From: Atkinsonella hypoxylon
Lineage: Eukaryota; Ascomycota; Sordariomycetes; Hypocreales; Clavicipitaceae
Direction of reading: 5' to 3'
Assembly (NCBI GenBank): GCA_000729835.1
Contig: JFHB01000299.1
Span: 1-27,822, forward strand
Length of the DNA stretch: 27,822 bases
The number at the start of each line of letters is the position of its first letter. Within the stretch, counting starts at the first letter, position 1. Positions 1 to 9,875 of this stretch are shown here, in pieces. The position numbers were made by a program, and so were the translations under genes. The notes beneath the pieces were generated by a model. The model was not told the origin of the DNA. It saw nothing but the letters and a program-made list of their open reading frames with translations, and made no database searches.

Positions 1-457
1 ACAGAAAAATACGTAAATATAGCAACCTATACTACAGATTGCACTATAACAACAATAATATATGCTTACGTAATAAAATAATAACTACCTTTCTGCGCCT
101 TTTATAACAGCTAGATTAATAAGTTATTTAGTTTAATCTAATATACCTTTTAATAACTAACAATTAATTTTTAGAACAGCTAAAACAGCTAATCTTTTTT
201 GTAGAAGCAGCACTTATTACAGAATAATTCTATAGACCTATAGGTTACTAGTGTATATAACTGCAATTATATATAAGTAGTTAGAAGTAACACTTAGGTA
301 GTTAGATTAAACAATTAACAATTATTTACTAGAACACTATTTCTAGATGCTCCTTATAGAAGCTCTTATGACTCCTCTTACGATTTATTGCATAACCTGT
401 TGAATCCGACAACCTATCGTCACTTCCGACAAACCCACGCTAGATCCCCCCGTAACA
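1..457 (+). mobile_element. 3' end of a Ty3/gypsy element (family G), partial
   Basis: This is the terminal internal sequence (1-214) and 3' LTR (215-457) of an element whose body lies left of the window. The assignment rests on an ungapped inverted match: 1-457 aligns with the reverse complement of 21590-22046, where the same LTR and flank belong to gypsy copy 3. Differences are mostly transitions of the RIP type. The element interrupts the minus-strand Copia-A frame, whose sequence begins abruptly at 458, so it is younger than Copia-A. The 1-214 part has no coding signal I can recognise and only a weak purine run before the LTR. A target duplication cannot be tested because the other end is outside the window. 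Confidence 0.75.
215..457 (+). repeat. 243-bp gypsy family G LTR (3' LTR)
   Basis: One of four copies of exactly 243 bp in the window. The left end is a mutated TGTTACGG (here TATTACAG) and the right end is CCGTAACA, giving 8-bp terminal inverted repeats of the TG...CA kind expected for an LTR. The right half is less mutated than the left half. Confidence 0.8.
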
Positions 458-3400
458 GCTTTTTAGGGCTTGCTTCTACGTATTAGGAAGTTCATCCTTG
501 CTATTAGAAATAGCTGCTTTAGTCCTAGCCTTAAAACATAGATCCTTTATTAAGGAAAAAATGTCTCCATCTAAATCTATAGCATTAGCATCAACTTCAG
601 CTTCTATAGTAGCTTCTATAGGTTTTTCTATAGGTATAGGAGCTTTAGGGGCCTCTACAGCTTCTATAGGGTTGCTTAGTAGAAGACCTTGATTTTCGAC
701 AGGTTCTAGTGGATAATTTAGTATATCTAGATAACTAGGATAAGGATACTTAGGAGTATAATTATCTACTAACTGCTAGTTATTGATTTCTCCCTCTAAA
801 GGATTATCCACTATAGAACCAATAGGAACCTTAGGGATGCTCTATGAAATAAGACCTATTCCTTCTATAATTTTAACGAAGCTAGTCTTTATAACAGCTC
901 GTTTAGAGGGGATGTATATTAGATATACATTAGAACTTAGCGTAGCTAAAAGTCTACTAGGAATAGTTCTTTTAGCTAGCTTCTGCAACCTAGATTGTTG
1001 TTCTAAAGGAATTAGAACTTCGCAATAGGAGCCTATAGCTCTAATTTTAATAAAATCAGGCTTATAGGTCTTAGAAGGCTCTAAATTAGCTAGATATAGC
1101 TGTTTAGGACTTAGTAGTTTAGTACTATTCGCAGTAGTATTAACTAAATCCACTATAGCAGGAAGGATGTAAGACTATAGATATAGAGGTAATTGTAACT
1201 ACTATAGGGTAGCACGCAGACGGTCTAGAAGTACCCTAATAGCTCTCTCTATTAGCCTATTCTGTTTATAAATATAGAGGCAAGAGGTGCTAAAGCAAAT
1301 ACCCTTAGAAGATAGCTAAGCTTGCAACTTAGTCTTAATTTCTGTACTACTATTAAAATAAAGGTATTTAGGGTAGCAGTTATACTGGTTTTTTAATTCC
1401 TTAAAGAAGCTTCTAATACAGCTATAAAGAGTAGAACTCTCTTTATTAGCTAGATTAAAAGACCACTTATACTGTAATTTTCTATTAATTAGAAAAAGAA
1501 CTAAAGACCTCTTATTGTGCAGTATAGGCTCTATTTTAACGGTATCTCCCTCTATAATATCTAAATATCTAGGGGGGTTAGGAATAGCATACTTATTAGG
1601 TCTTCTAACAGCTTTAGCTTAGTTGCAAGCTAGGCAGTTAAAATCCTTATCCTTAATTTTCGAAAAATCAGGGATTCCTTTAGTAATAGAAGCAGTCTTC
1701 TTTAGTAAAGGGAGTCCTATATGCCCTAATCTAACGTGCTAAGTAGCAGCTAATTCTAGGAGCTTCTTATAGGAAAAAGAAGCAGTAGTAGGAGAATTAC
1801 TACTAGAATTATTATTAGAGCTAGCTTCCTGTTGCTCTCTATCTTGCTAGATCTCTTAAGAACTACAGGCCTCGTTTAAGGGATCTAGACAGCTATTTCC
1901 TCCAATATCTAGCAACTTAGGATTTAGACCTTCTAAATCCCTGTTATTAGAAGGAATCTAACTAGGAGCCCGTTTAGGAACTAGGGCTAATAGCTCTATA
2001 GCATTATTATTAGTATTATCTTCTTTAAAATTAGATAATTCCTCAATTTAGCTATATTCCTCTAGATTAAAACTAAGCTATTAAGGGATTTAAACCTCTA
2101 TAGGATAACTAGCATTATAACTGCTATTATAACTATTGCTAGCTAAAAATCCTATATAAGAGAGATTAGCGTGGTTTTTACACACTCTAGGGGTCTCTTG
2201 CCCCTTAAGCTGTAAGAAGAAACTATGCTTTTTAGGATTTAGAAGCTTACAGCAGCTTCTATTAGCTAGAAATAGCTAATTTTTAAGGAGAGTGCCCCCT
2301 ATTAAATAGTGCTTTAGACTACTAATTAGGTTAGTATCTAAACCTAGGCAATATAGAGCATCCTTTAGAGCTAAAGGTCTGTATTTAGCTAGATTTATAC
2401 TAACTAGTACCTAGAATACAGCAATTCTCTGTCCTTTAGGATAAATAGAACCTCCTCTAGTAGCAATAGGCGCAGTTTTACCCTTTTTTATAGGCTTAAA
2501 AGTCCTGAAAAATGCCTTATTGTTAACTATATAACAGATAGAACCTATATTGTATAGTAAGGAGTTTTTAATTATTCTATTTAAATAGTTAAAAGAAGGG
2601 ATATTATTACTAGTAGTACTAGTATCACTAGTAGTAGATTCTATATCTAAATCGTAAGAATTATTACTACTAGAACTGCTAGATTTACTATTAGAATCTA
2701 TAGTATCCTAGTTGCTAGTAGATAGGTTATAGCAACCTATAGCAAAAGCAGCTTCTCCATCCTTATTCCTAGAGTTTTTGTTACTTCTTCTTCAGCCCTT
2801 CTACTTCTTCTTATTCTTAGAGGCTTTGTTTGTATCTTTAGAGGCATTAGAATTATTAGAATTAGAATTGGAATTCCTCTTCTAATTAGGAGGATTCTTT
2901 CCTTAGTTAGCCTTATTATTATTAGAACTATTAGAATTAAAAGCTTTATAACTAAGAGCCTTAGATATAGAGAAGCTTTTATCTCTTTATTCTTCTAATA
3001 AGTTAGCTATAAGGAACTGTAAATTTAGCATTTTTATAGATAGACCTTATGCTCTAGCAGCTCTAATAGAATATCGCTGCCTTTTAGCTTAGCTAGGGAA
3101 GGTCTTCTTTAAAGCATTAATATAATAATTTACCTAGTTAATAGAATTAATAGCTACACTATAGAGCTGTAATCTAGCTAGTAAATTATTAAATTTAGCA
3201 TTAAAGGCCTCTAAAGATCCCTTATAGTTTAAAAACAATAAGTTGTAATAACTAGTATATAGCGTACTACATTGTATTTTAGCACTCTATAAATACTGCC
3301 TAACTAGAACATTATAGATATCTATAGGGAACTTATACTAGCTTATAGCAGCTTAAGGTCTAGATTAGCAACTATCTCTTATAATTATAAGGATAATAGC

Positions 3401-4072
3401 TTGCTCTAAATCTACTAAAGTACTAGCTATACTAGGATTATTAATAAATTAAGGGAATCCTAAGGCCCTAAATTAAATAGTTAAAGCTTACTTCTACTGT
3501 TTAAAATTTTTAGGGCCTTTTAGCTTAACAGCCTCTAGAATTAAGTGGATCTTCTTATTTAGCTCTTTTATAGTACCTTCATTAAAAGTAGGCAGAAAAG
3601 TAGCACTATTAGAGCTAGAAGGTTTAGGGACTTTAAAAGAGACTTTAGAAGCTCTTTTAGAAGTAATAGGATCTACTACCTTAGAGGGAGACTCTATAGA
3701 GAGATTACCTATAGATGTAATTATAGTATCTAATTTACTTAGTAAATTAGCTATATTACCTTTATTTTAGCTTTATTTTGCTTCACTATGCCTAATAAAT
3801 CTATTTAGGGTCTCTTATTGCTTATCTATTTAAGCTTTTAGATTAGCTTGTACATTATAGACTTGCACTACTCTTTTAGAAGCTAATCTAGCTTCTTTTA
3901 GAGCCTTCTTAGCTGTATAATCTTCTTTATTAGAAGAGGAATCTACTGGCTAAGGGGGGGATCTAGCTGGACCAGGAAAGCTAGTAGCAGCAGCTGGATT
4001 AGCTAGTGTACTAGAACCACTACCCTGTTTAGAGCTTGTGCTCTTTCCCTTGCCTGTTCCTTTTGGTGCTAT
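458..4072 (-). pseudogene. Copia-A Gag-protease-integrase polyprotein, RIP-inactivated and truncated
   Basis: A single minus-strand frame runs from about 4072 to 458, broken by TAA/TAG only; the codon at 4072 is now ATA, probably a mutated ATG. It opens with a Ser/Lys/Gly-rich stretch (APKGTGKGKSTSSKQGSGSS), then a Gag-like helical region. No CCHC zinc knuckle is visible. An aspartic-protease-like segment lies near 2500-2565 (NIGSICYIVNN, where a D-S/T-G-A motif is expected). The pre-integrase zinc module is at about 1605-1740 (HVRLGH then CLAC, with the Trp before the first His now a stop). The integrase core follows: D near 1544-1546, the second Asp changed to Asn (FNSSTE), and Glu in NRLIERAIR. 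At 842-1153 an open stretch matches the copia integrase tail (RAIGSYCEVLIP ... VYLIYIPSKRAVIKTSFVKI). It is not functional. Family assignment is firm; exact domain edges are approximate. Confidence 0.78.
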
Positions 4073-5010
4073 TTTAAGGATTTTAATAGCTAATTTAACG
4101 CTCTTTATAGCTAATTATAGCCTAAATTACAGTGGAAAAAGTAGTAAATAACAGGTAATAACCTCTTCTAGATATCAATAGATTGCTCTATTATAGGCCT
4201 AGAAGTGCCCTATATCTTTAGAAATTATACTAAGATTTTTCTCTGATTTCTTTCGTAACAGGTATAACAGGCTCTAAAGGCTGCATTATATTGCGATCTG
4301 TATACATATACAATTTATATAGCAGACTAGATTAACAAGCGGTTATAAGGGGCATAAAACATAGGTTCTAGCTATTTTTAGCCAAAAAATCCAGGAGATT
4401 CTTCTCTAATTAGGTTCTAATAAATTAGTAGAGATCTAGGCACAGCTAATTTAGGGATATCCAGCTAATTCCCACTTTAAAATCCTAACCAGTAGGATTA
4501 CTACATAAATTAATTCTGCAACCGAAAACATAGGAATATCCAACAGCAACAAGAGCTGTTAGGCGTGTACTACAAATTATAGTATAGCTACTAACAGAGG
4601 TGCACAGGGTGTACAATATAACAACAACAAGCGATGCAGTGCAGCGCTAAGCTTATTTCTCGATAGAAATAATTGATTAAGCAGTGCCTAATAAAACGAT
4701 TTACAGTGCAAATGTAATGTGTGCAGATGTGTATATTTTGATGTTGCACAACAATAGAACCTAGCTATTAAGAATAGCTTTAAAAGTGTATATACACAGG
4801 GTGCATAGAACTAGTGCAGGAGGCATAGGGTGGGCAGAATATAAACACCAGTATAGTAGCTGGTGATGTATGTACAGCAGGTATTAATAGCTTCCAGCAA
4901 GCTACTAATAGCAGCAATAGCTACTAGCGTAGGTCTCAATATAGCTTCTAGTGGGTAATACAGTACACAATAGTAGATTTCAGCGGGCTAACAGCTTGCA
5001 AATAGGTCTT
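4073..5010 (-). other. Copia-A untranslated leader, about 0.94 kb
   Basis: This noncoding stretch lies between the primer-binding site and the first codon of the Copia-A frame. I recognise no protein in it. It keeps many CpA and TpG dinucleotides, especially 4500-4990, unlike the pol region next to it, so it has suffered less RIP. It is long for a copia leader, so part of it could be an unrelated insertion. I found no terminal repeats that would show one. Confidence 0.4.
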
Positions 5011-5024
5011 CCGGGCTTATAACC
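5011..5024 (-). promoter_or_regulatory. Copia-A primer-binding site (initiator-Met half-tRNA type)
   Basis: On the minus strand this reads GGTTATAAGCCCGG, immediately after the LTR end. Allowing one RIP change (TGA to TAA), it is complementary to the anticodon stem-loop of eukaryotic initiator tRNA-Met (the GGGCTCATAACC region). Ty1/copia elements of the Drosophila copia type prime from such an internal half-tRNA. The same 14 bases occur at 9782-9795 in the TRIM. Confidence 0.65.
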
Positions 5025-5224
5025 TATTGAAAATAATAGGGATTACAGGACTAGATAGAAGAGGGTAGTAGTCTCTTATATTTAGCACCTGTAATTACTC
5101 CTAGCAATTATTACGTAGTAGAAGCAGCAGCAGCCTAAATTAAGCTGTAGTGTATAGTACTAGATTACGTAGAGGCAATAGATAACTGTAATAGTAGTAT
5201 CTTTATATTAAGAGCGCTGTAACA
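5025..5224 (-). repeat. Copia-A 5' LTR, about 200 bp
   Basis: The 3' edge is fixed by the adjoining primer-binding site; the LTR ends ...TTCAATA, with the final CA mutated to TA. The 5' edge is inferred from the first fitting TGTTACAG at 5224. The partner LTR is not in the window, so length and edges cannot be confirmed by comparison, and no target duplication can be checked. Confidence 0.5.
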
Positions 5225-7646
5225 AATAAGTTAGTAAGGGTAGAATCTTAAATCTTTCTAGTCCCTTATAGACCTACTAACTATATCAGTAGGCTGTAGT
5301 TGCTAGAAGAGGCTTATAGGCTACTTTATAATTTCCGCAAAAAGATTTACTATATAAAAACAAAAAAATTAACTTACAGCTATATAAACGAGACGCTTAC
5401 GTGCACAATTTAATAAATTTTACTAATAACAAGAAACCCTTATAAGCAACTCTATTTAACAATTATATTATTAGAAAGCCCTAATTCTTAGCTTTTAAAT
5501 AGTATACTTCTTAAATTTCTACTATTACTAGTTGTAGAGAAAATCGCTGTTAAAGTTAACTATAGGTTAGGCAACTTTGCCTTAGTCGAATCTAGATGTT
5601 TACATTTAGTAACAACGATATCTCTACTAAAAATCAACGTAACAAGACCTAATGAGGGTTACGTGATAGAGTAACTAGTAGGCATAAAAATAGGCTATAC
5701 AGGGTAGCTTATTTTTAACAGCTAGGTTAGGTTAAAGTTATACGCTCTAGAAATACAGCTAGTAGCTACTACTATAAGCAGTTAGTGCTTTTAAGCTTAG
5801 CTTAAAGGTATATATACTTCTAGTAAATTACTTTAATATTATTATATAAAAGTAAGAGAGTAATATAGAGCAGTAAAGAAGTATTATATAGTAGTAAGGG
5901 GGTATTAGTAGTAAAAGGTAGTAGTAATAAAGGTAGAGCAGCAGTAGTAGGTATAGGTAAAGATATAAAGCTAATATTAACCTCTATAGAGTTATACCTC
6001 TTTAGAGAGAGAAACTTATTTAAGTTAAACTTATTATTCTTAAGAGTAATAGAATTACCCTTAATATATTTAGAGCTAAAAGGGAGAAAAAGAGTATATA
6101 TAAAGTAATTAGCGTCTTAAAGAGAATAATAAAGAGAAAGTATAAATATATTCTTTTTATTTATATAGTTAGCAGTAAGTATATTCTTTAGAAAGCAATT
6201 ATAGTAGCTATATATATTTAAGAACTTATAAGTAAAATGTATTTAATAGGTATATTAGCTAGTACTTAGTAGGATTAAGGTAGACTTTACTGTAAGCTTT
6301 TAGTTAGTAAGCGCTTATATTCTAGCGAAATAGCACTATAGGTAGAGATACCTAGCAAAAAGGCTAGAATTCTATATATAGCCTCTATGCCCCTATATAT
6401 ATAGGTAATATCTCTTTCTTTAGCTAGAATAACAGTAGTGTAATTCTCTTTTATAGAGATTATTGCAATATAGTATATAAATATCCTTAAGTATATTACT
6501 ATTAAACAGCTTAGAGTTATTAAAGTCCCTTTATATAAGGAAACTACCTATAAAGTAATAGTAAGTAACAGTAAGCGTTATAGAAGTAGGTATAAATAGA
6601 GCGCTAGCGCTAATAATATAGCTAATAAAGTTCTAAATATATTTTAGGTTAGTATAAATAGAAGTTACCTATAGAGAAATAAGTAGTATACTTTAGGCTA
6701 GTAAAATAATATACTACGCTTTTTAGTTAGTAAACTACTTATAGTTAAATAAACTTAGCTTAAAGACAGTAGAAAGAGAAGCTTATATAGAGAAAGGCTT
6801 AGTAATAATAGCGTAAAAATTTAAGGAAACTTAAGAGTAATAATAAATTTTATTTAACTTATAAAAAGCATTAAAAAAGGCTTAAAAAAAGAAGAAAAAA
6901 AGGAATAGTAAAAGAAAATAAGAAACTACTTACTTATATTTTAAAAGAGGCTAAAGGTTGCTTAACTATATATTTAATAACAATAATAATAACTATTTAC
7001 GCTCTATCTCTATTTTAAATACACTTAGCTAATATAGATAAACTATAATAATTGCTTTACACTTAAGAGAGACATTAGTATAATAATAAGCTACTAAAGT
7101 AAGCTACTTAAACGTAAAATATTTATAACTATTCCTAAAGAAGAAAAGAAAAGAGAAGAGTAAATAGCTATAATTAATAACTAATAGTTAAAACATATTA
7201 TAAAGAGGCCTTAAGTTTAAAAATAGAGAAAAAAGAAGAAAAAAGGTATATTGTAAACTTAAGCTTATAGCTTAAGTCTTTATATAGAGTTAAAAGGGAG
7301 CTAAAGAGAAAGAAAAAAGTACTTTAGTAGATAAAGGAATAGAAGTAAACTGCACCTAACTATAGGTTAACTAGGGCTTTACTAGGCACTATATAGAGAG
7401 AATAGTAGTTAAGGGATAGTAAGGAAAGAGATATACCTATATAAAGAGAGAAAGGAAGATAGACTACATTAGTCTAGGAGTTAGCTAGAGCTTAGCTAAG
7501 CTTATTAGAAAGAACCTTAGTTATAGAGTGTAGAATAAAGAGGGAGTATAGAGGGAGGTCTACCCTTCTTCTCTAGCATATAGCTTAAAGGATAGAGGGA
7601 GTTCTCTACTCTCTCTTTCTCTTTTCTCTCTATAATTATAGTTCTC
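5225..7646. other. Unclassified AT-rich, RIP-mutated block
   Basis: About 2.4 kb between the Copia-A LTR and the truncated Copia-B. It is very AT-rich, with purine-rich plus-strand runs (5860-6000, 6840-7450) and a pyrimidine run at 7595-7640. Frames interrupted only by TAA/TAG can be followed on the plus strand, for example about 5970-6840 and a Lys/Glu-rich stretch near 6830-6960. In such DNA, TGA is rare, so this alone is weak evidence of coding. No RT, integrase or transposase motif is recognisable. An imperfect inverted pair (GTTAACTATAGGTTAGG near 5557, and CCTAACTATAGGTTAAC near 7355) hints at a 1.8-kb DNA transposon relic, but this is not established. Confidence 0.35.
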
Positions 7647-9523
7647 ATCATAGACGCTAGTTAGCAGCAGCTACTAGGCCAGTCCATTACAAATCTTTAG
7701 CTAACTTTAGACTTCCTTAACGCTGTTCAGCAAATTAACTCTTCTTTTTCGACTTACTAGCACAATAGAATTAGAGATAAATCTATCTCTAATAAGCTAA
7801 ATTAGAAGGAAAAGATACTAGATAGCCACTAAATAGCGGATCTTTTCGAAAGCTAAACGAAGGCTAATAACAACAATAGATCCTTTACTAACTTCTAGGA
7901 CTAGAAAGCTCCTTCTTCCTCTTTCTCTTTATCTTTAAAACAGCTAAATCTATTGAATTTAAACTTAAATCCTATATGCCTGTGTAGAAAGTCTTATAAG
8001 TATATAAAGTGTTATTACTTAGTGAGCAACATTAGACTAAAAGACTAGAAACCCAATAAGAAGACCGTTAAATCTATCCAACAAAAGCTTAAGAACAATA
8101 AGACTAATAAGAAGGTTATATACACATTAAAAAGAGATAACCTATCTATTAGCAACAATGTTCTTCCTAAGGGATCCTCTTCTTTAAATCTAACAAATCC
8201 AGTTATTAGTTCTGCCTTTGTTAATCTATCTTCTTCATTTAGCAATTTAAATATCCCTTATCCTCTAAGGGACTCCTGGATTCTCGATTCTAGCTCTAAT
8301 ATCTATATAACTAATAATCTAGATAGGTTATTGGATTATAAGGAAGCTACTACAACACAATAGATCTTCGCTAGAGATTCCAACCTTTCTATTCTAGGAT
8401 ATAGCTGCGTTCTTATTAGAACCAATAAAGGACTCTTCTAGCTTTAACAGGTTGCCTTCGTTCCTACATTCTATACTAATATAGCAAGCTTAGATAAGCT
8501 TCTATAAGCTAGATATAACTGGAATCTAAAGATAGGTTAGGTTACAAAAGACTTAAGCAACCTCTTCTAAACAACAAGGAACTATAGATAACTAACGATT
8601 GAATTTAACGAAATTAATAACTAACCTATAGGTTCCTTTTTAACTTCTTTAGCTTTAGTAGACCTCTAGCATTAATAATTAGGGCATTCTAATAAGGAAG
8701 CTCTTAAACACCTAATAGAAGTAGCTATAGGAGCTAAGATTACTGGACTTATAAAAATTAAATATAAAGCTTATTCTCTTTTAAAGGCAACTAGGAAAAT
8801 TAATAGAGAACCTTCACTAAGCTCTAGTTCTAGGCCCTTCTAGAAAGTCTTTATTAATATCTTTAAATTAAAATAAGGATATAATAGTTCTAATTTAGCT
8901 CTTCTAATTAAGGATAATTTTATAAAGATAATTATATATTATTCTTTATTTTCTCTAACTTAATAAGAGTTAGTCTTAAAGCTTAAAGTCTTTAACAACT
9001 ATATAAAGAGACAGTAGCAACTAGATATTTATATTATCTATTAAGACAATAAAAGAGGTCTTTAATAAGACTATACAACCTAGATCTAATAATAAGGAAT
9101 TAAAGATAAGCTAATAGCACCCTATACTTTAGCTTAAAATAGTTAAGCTAAAAGGTTAAGGGGTATAATAGCTACTAAAGCTAGAACCTTATAGCTTTCC
9201 TTAAATTTCCCTTCTAAATTATAGCCTAAACTCTAGAAAACAGCAACGTTCTTATATAATAGAACCCCTTAATAAGGCATAGAATAGAAAACCCCTTTTT
9301 AGGTATTCTACACTTAGCTTTCTAAAAACAATAAGGATACTAGATATTTTAGCTTCCTTAAGCTAAATATCTCTTTCCTTAAAGCCTTTAGTTGTAGAGC
9401 TTATTCTCTTATAATAGAAGCTCTTAAGAATACAGCTAAAGAAGAACTTAAGACTTTACTCTATATAGAGATTAGTTACTTAGTTATTTATAATTCCTTA
9501 AACATCTTCTGCATCTAGATTCT

Positions 9524-9603
9524 TATTAAGATCAAAAGAGTGGACCGATCCAACTGAACCTAGGATTACAAAGCCTTATATATTTTAACATATATTTTTA
9601 ACA
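9524..9603 (-). repeat. TRIM 3' LTR (80 bp)
   Basis: Near-identical to 9796-9875; visible differences such as GATC/GATT and GTGG/GTAG are RIP-type transitions. It is directly preceded (minus strand) by the polypurine tract, which fixes the LTR start at TGTTAAAA. Confidence 0.88.
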
Positions 9604-9613
9604 CTCCCCCTGG
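9604..9613 (-). promoter_or_regulatory. TRIM polypurine tract
   Basis: On the minus strand CCAGGGGGAG lies immediately before TGTTAAAA of the 3' LTR, the position and composition expected of the plus-strand primer. The overlapping plus-strand hairpin CCTGGA...TCCAGG (about 9610-9629) may be incidental. Confidence 0.8.
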
Positions 9614-9679
9614 AATTGTATATCCAGGTGCCCGCTTAGAGGTTATAGGCTTATACTAGCAATTAAATCTTTTTATAGT

Positions 9680-9790
9680 TTTCGGCAGGGTTCGAACTCG
9701 TAACCTTTGCCTCGCAGAGCAGTGCTCCACTTTGTGGTGGGCGACGTAAGGCCGCTGCAGTAGGCTACAACCACTGCGCTACCGGGCTTA
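9680..9790 (-). other. tRNA-like segment inside the TRIM (Pol III A and B boxes)
   Basis: On the minus strand TAGCGCAGTGG (9781-9771) fits the A-box consensus TRGCNNARNGG, and GAGTTCGAACC (9699-9689) fits the B-box consensus GGTTCGANTCC with one mismatch. The spacing of about 72 bp is in the usual range for a long tRNA. Between them are hairpins such as CCAC-AAA-GTGG. The acceptor ends do not pair (AGCCCGG at the 5' side against TGCCGAA at the 3' side), so this is not a functional tRNA gene. It resembles the head of a tRNA-derived SINE. Its 5' end runs straight into the primer-binding site. Unlike its surroundings it is GC-rich and not visibly RIP-mutated. Confidence 0.6.
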
Positions 9791-9795
9791 TAACC
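9782..9795 (-). promoter_or_regulatory. TRIM primer-binding site (initiator-Met half-tRNA type)
   Basis: GGTTATAAGCCCGG on the minus strand directly follows the 5' LTR end, identical to the Copia-A site at 5011-5024. Complementarity to the initiator tRNA-Met anticodon arm is restored by assuming one RIP change. The last bases (GCCCGG) overlap the start of the tRNA-like segment. Confidence 0.7.
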
Positions 9796-9875
9796 TATTA
9801 AGATTAAAAGAGTAGACCGATCCAACTGAACCTAGGATTACAAAGCCTTATATATTTTAACATATATTTTTAACA
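9796..9875 (-). repeat. TRIM 5' LTR (80 bp)
   Basis: The outer edge is fixed by the ATTCT target duplication and the inner edge by the primer-binding site. At 80 bp it is within the short LTR range that defines TRIMs. The terminal CA has become TA. Confidence 0.88.

Larger units (their letters stand above)
458..5224 (-). mobile_element. Ty1/copia relic Copia-A, truncated in pol
   Basis: Read on the minus strand the order is 5' LTR (5224-5025), primer-binding site (5024-5011), leader (5010-4073), then a single gag-protease-integrase frame (4072-458). The integrase-before-RT order, GAG-pre-integrase HHCC module and half-tRNA primer site are all Ty1/copia features. Reverse transcriptase, RNase H and the 3' LTR are absent because the gypsy LTR at 215-457 cuts the element. 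They may lie beyond that insertion, outside the window. RIP has put stop codons throughout. Confidence 0.8.

Noticed and set aside
215..457. 243-bp repeat as a MITE or other TIR DNA transposon
   Set aside because: The 8-bp inverted ends are compatible with this, but copies sit exactly at the borders of gag-pol units and begin TG and end CA, which fits LTRs better.
498..692. Open plus-strand frame of 64 codons
   Set aside because: It is antisense to Copia-A, has a low-complexity Ala/Ser/Ile composition, and the minus strand in the same place encodes the recognisable integrase-downstream region.
783..1028. Open plus-strand frame of 81 codons
   Set aside because: It overlaps antisense the 842-1153 minus-strand stretch that matches the copia integrase tail. 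The minus strand is the real frame.
2600..2720. Short tandem ACTAGTAGT-like runs as a repeat array or CRISPR
   Set aside because: They encode a Ser-rich low-complexity stretch of the Copia-A polyprotein on the minus strand. There are no regular spacers.
5225..7646. 5' LTR of Copia-B upstream of 7647
   Set aside because: No sequence resembling the 536-bp 3' LTR (head TGTATCAAAAGTAGC or its mutated form) is visible there, so the element is treated as 5'-truncated.
8045..8245. Open minus-strand frame of 66 codons
   Set aside because: It is antisense to Copia-B Gag downstream of the zinc knuckle. Scarcity of stops there reflects lighter RIP in that stretch.
9680..9790. Functional tRNA gene
   Set aside because: Acceptor ends do not pair, the T-stem has mismatches, and the sequence lies between the LTRs of a TRIM. 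It is tRNA-like only.
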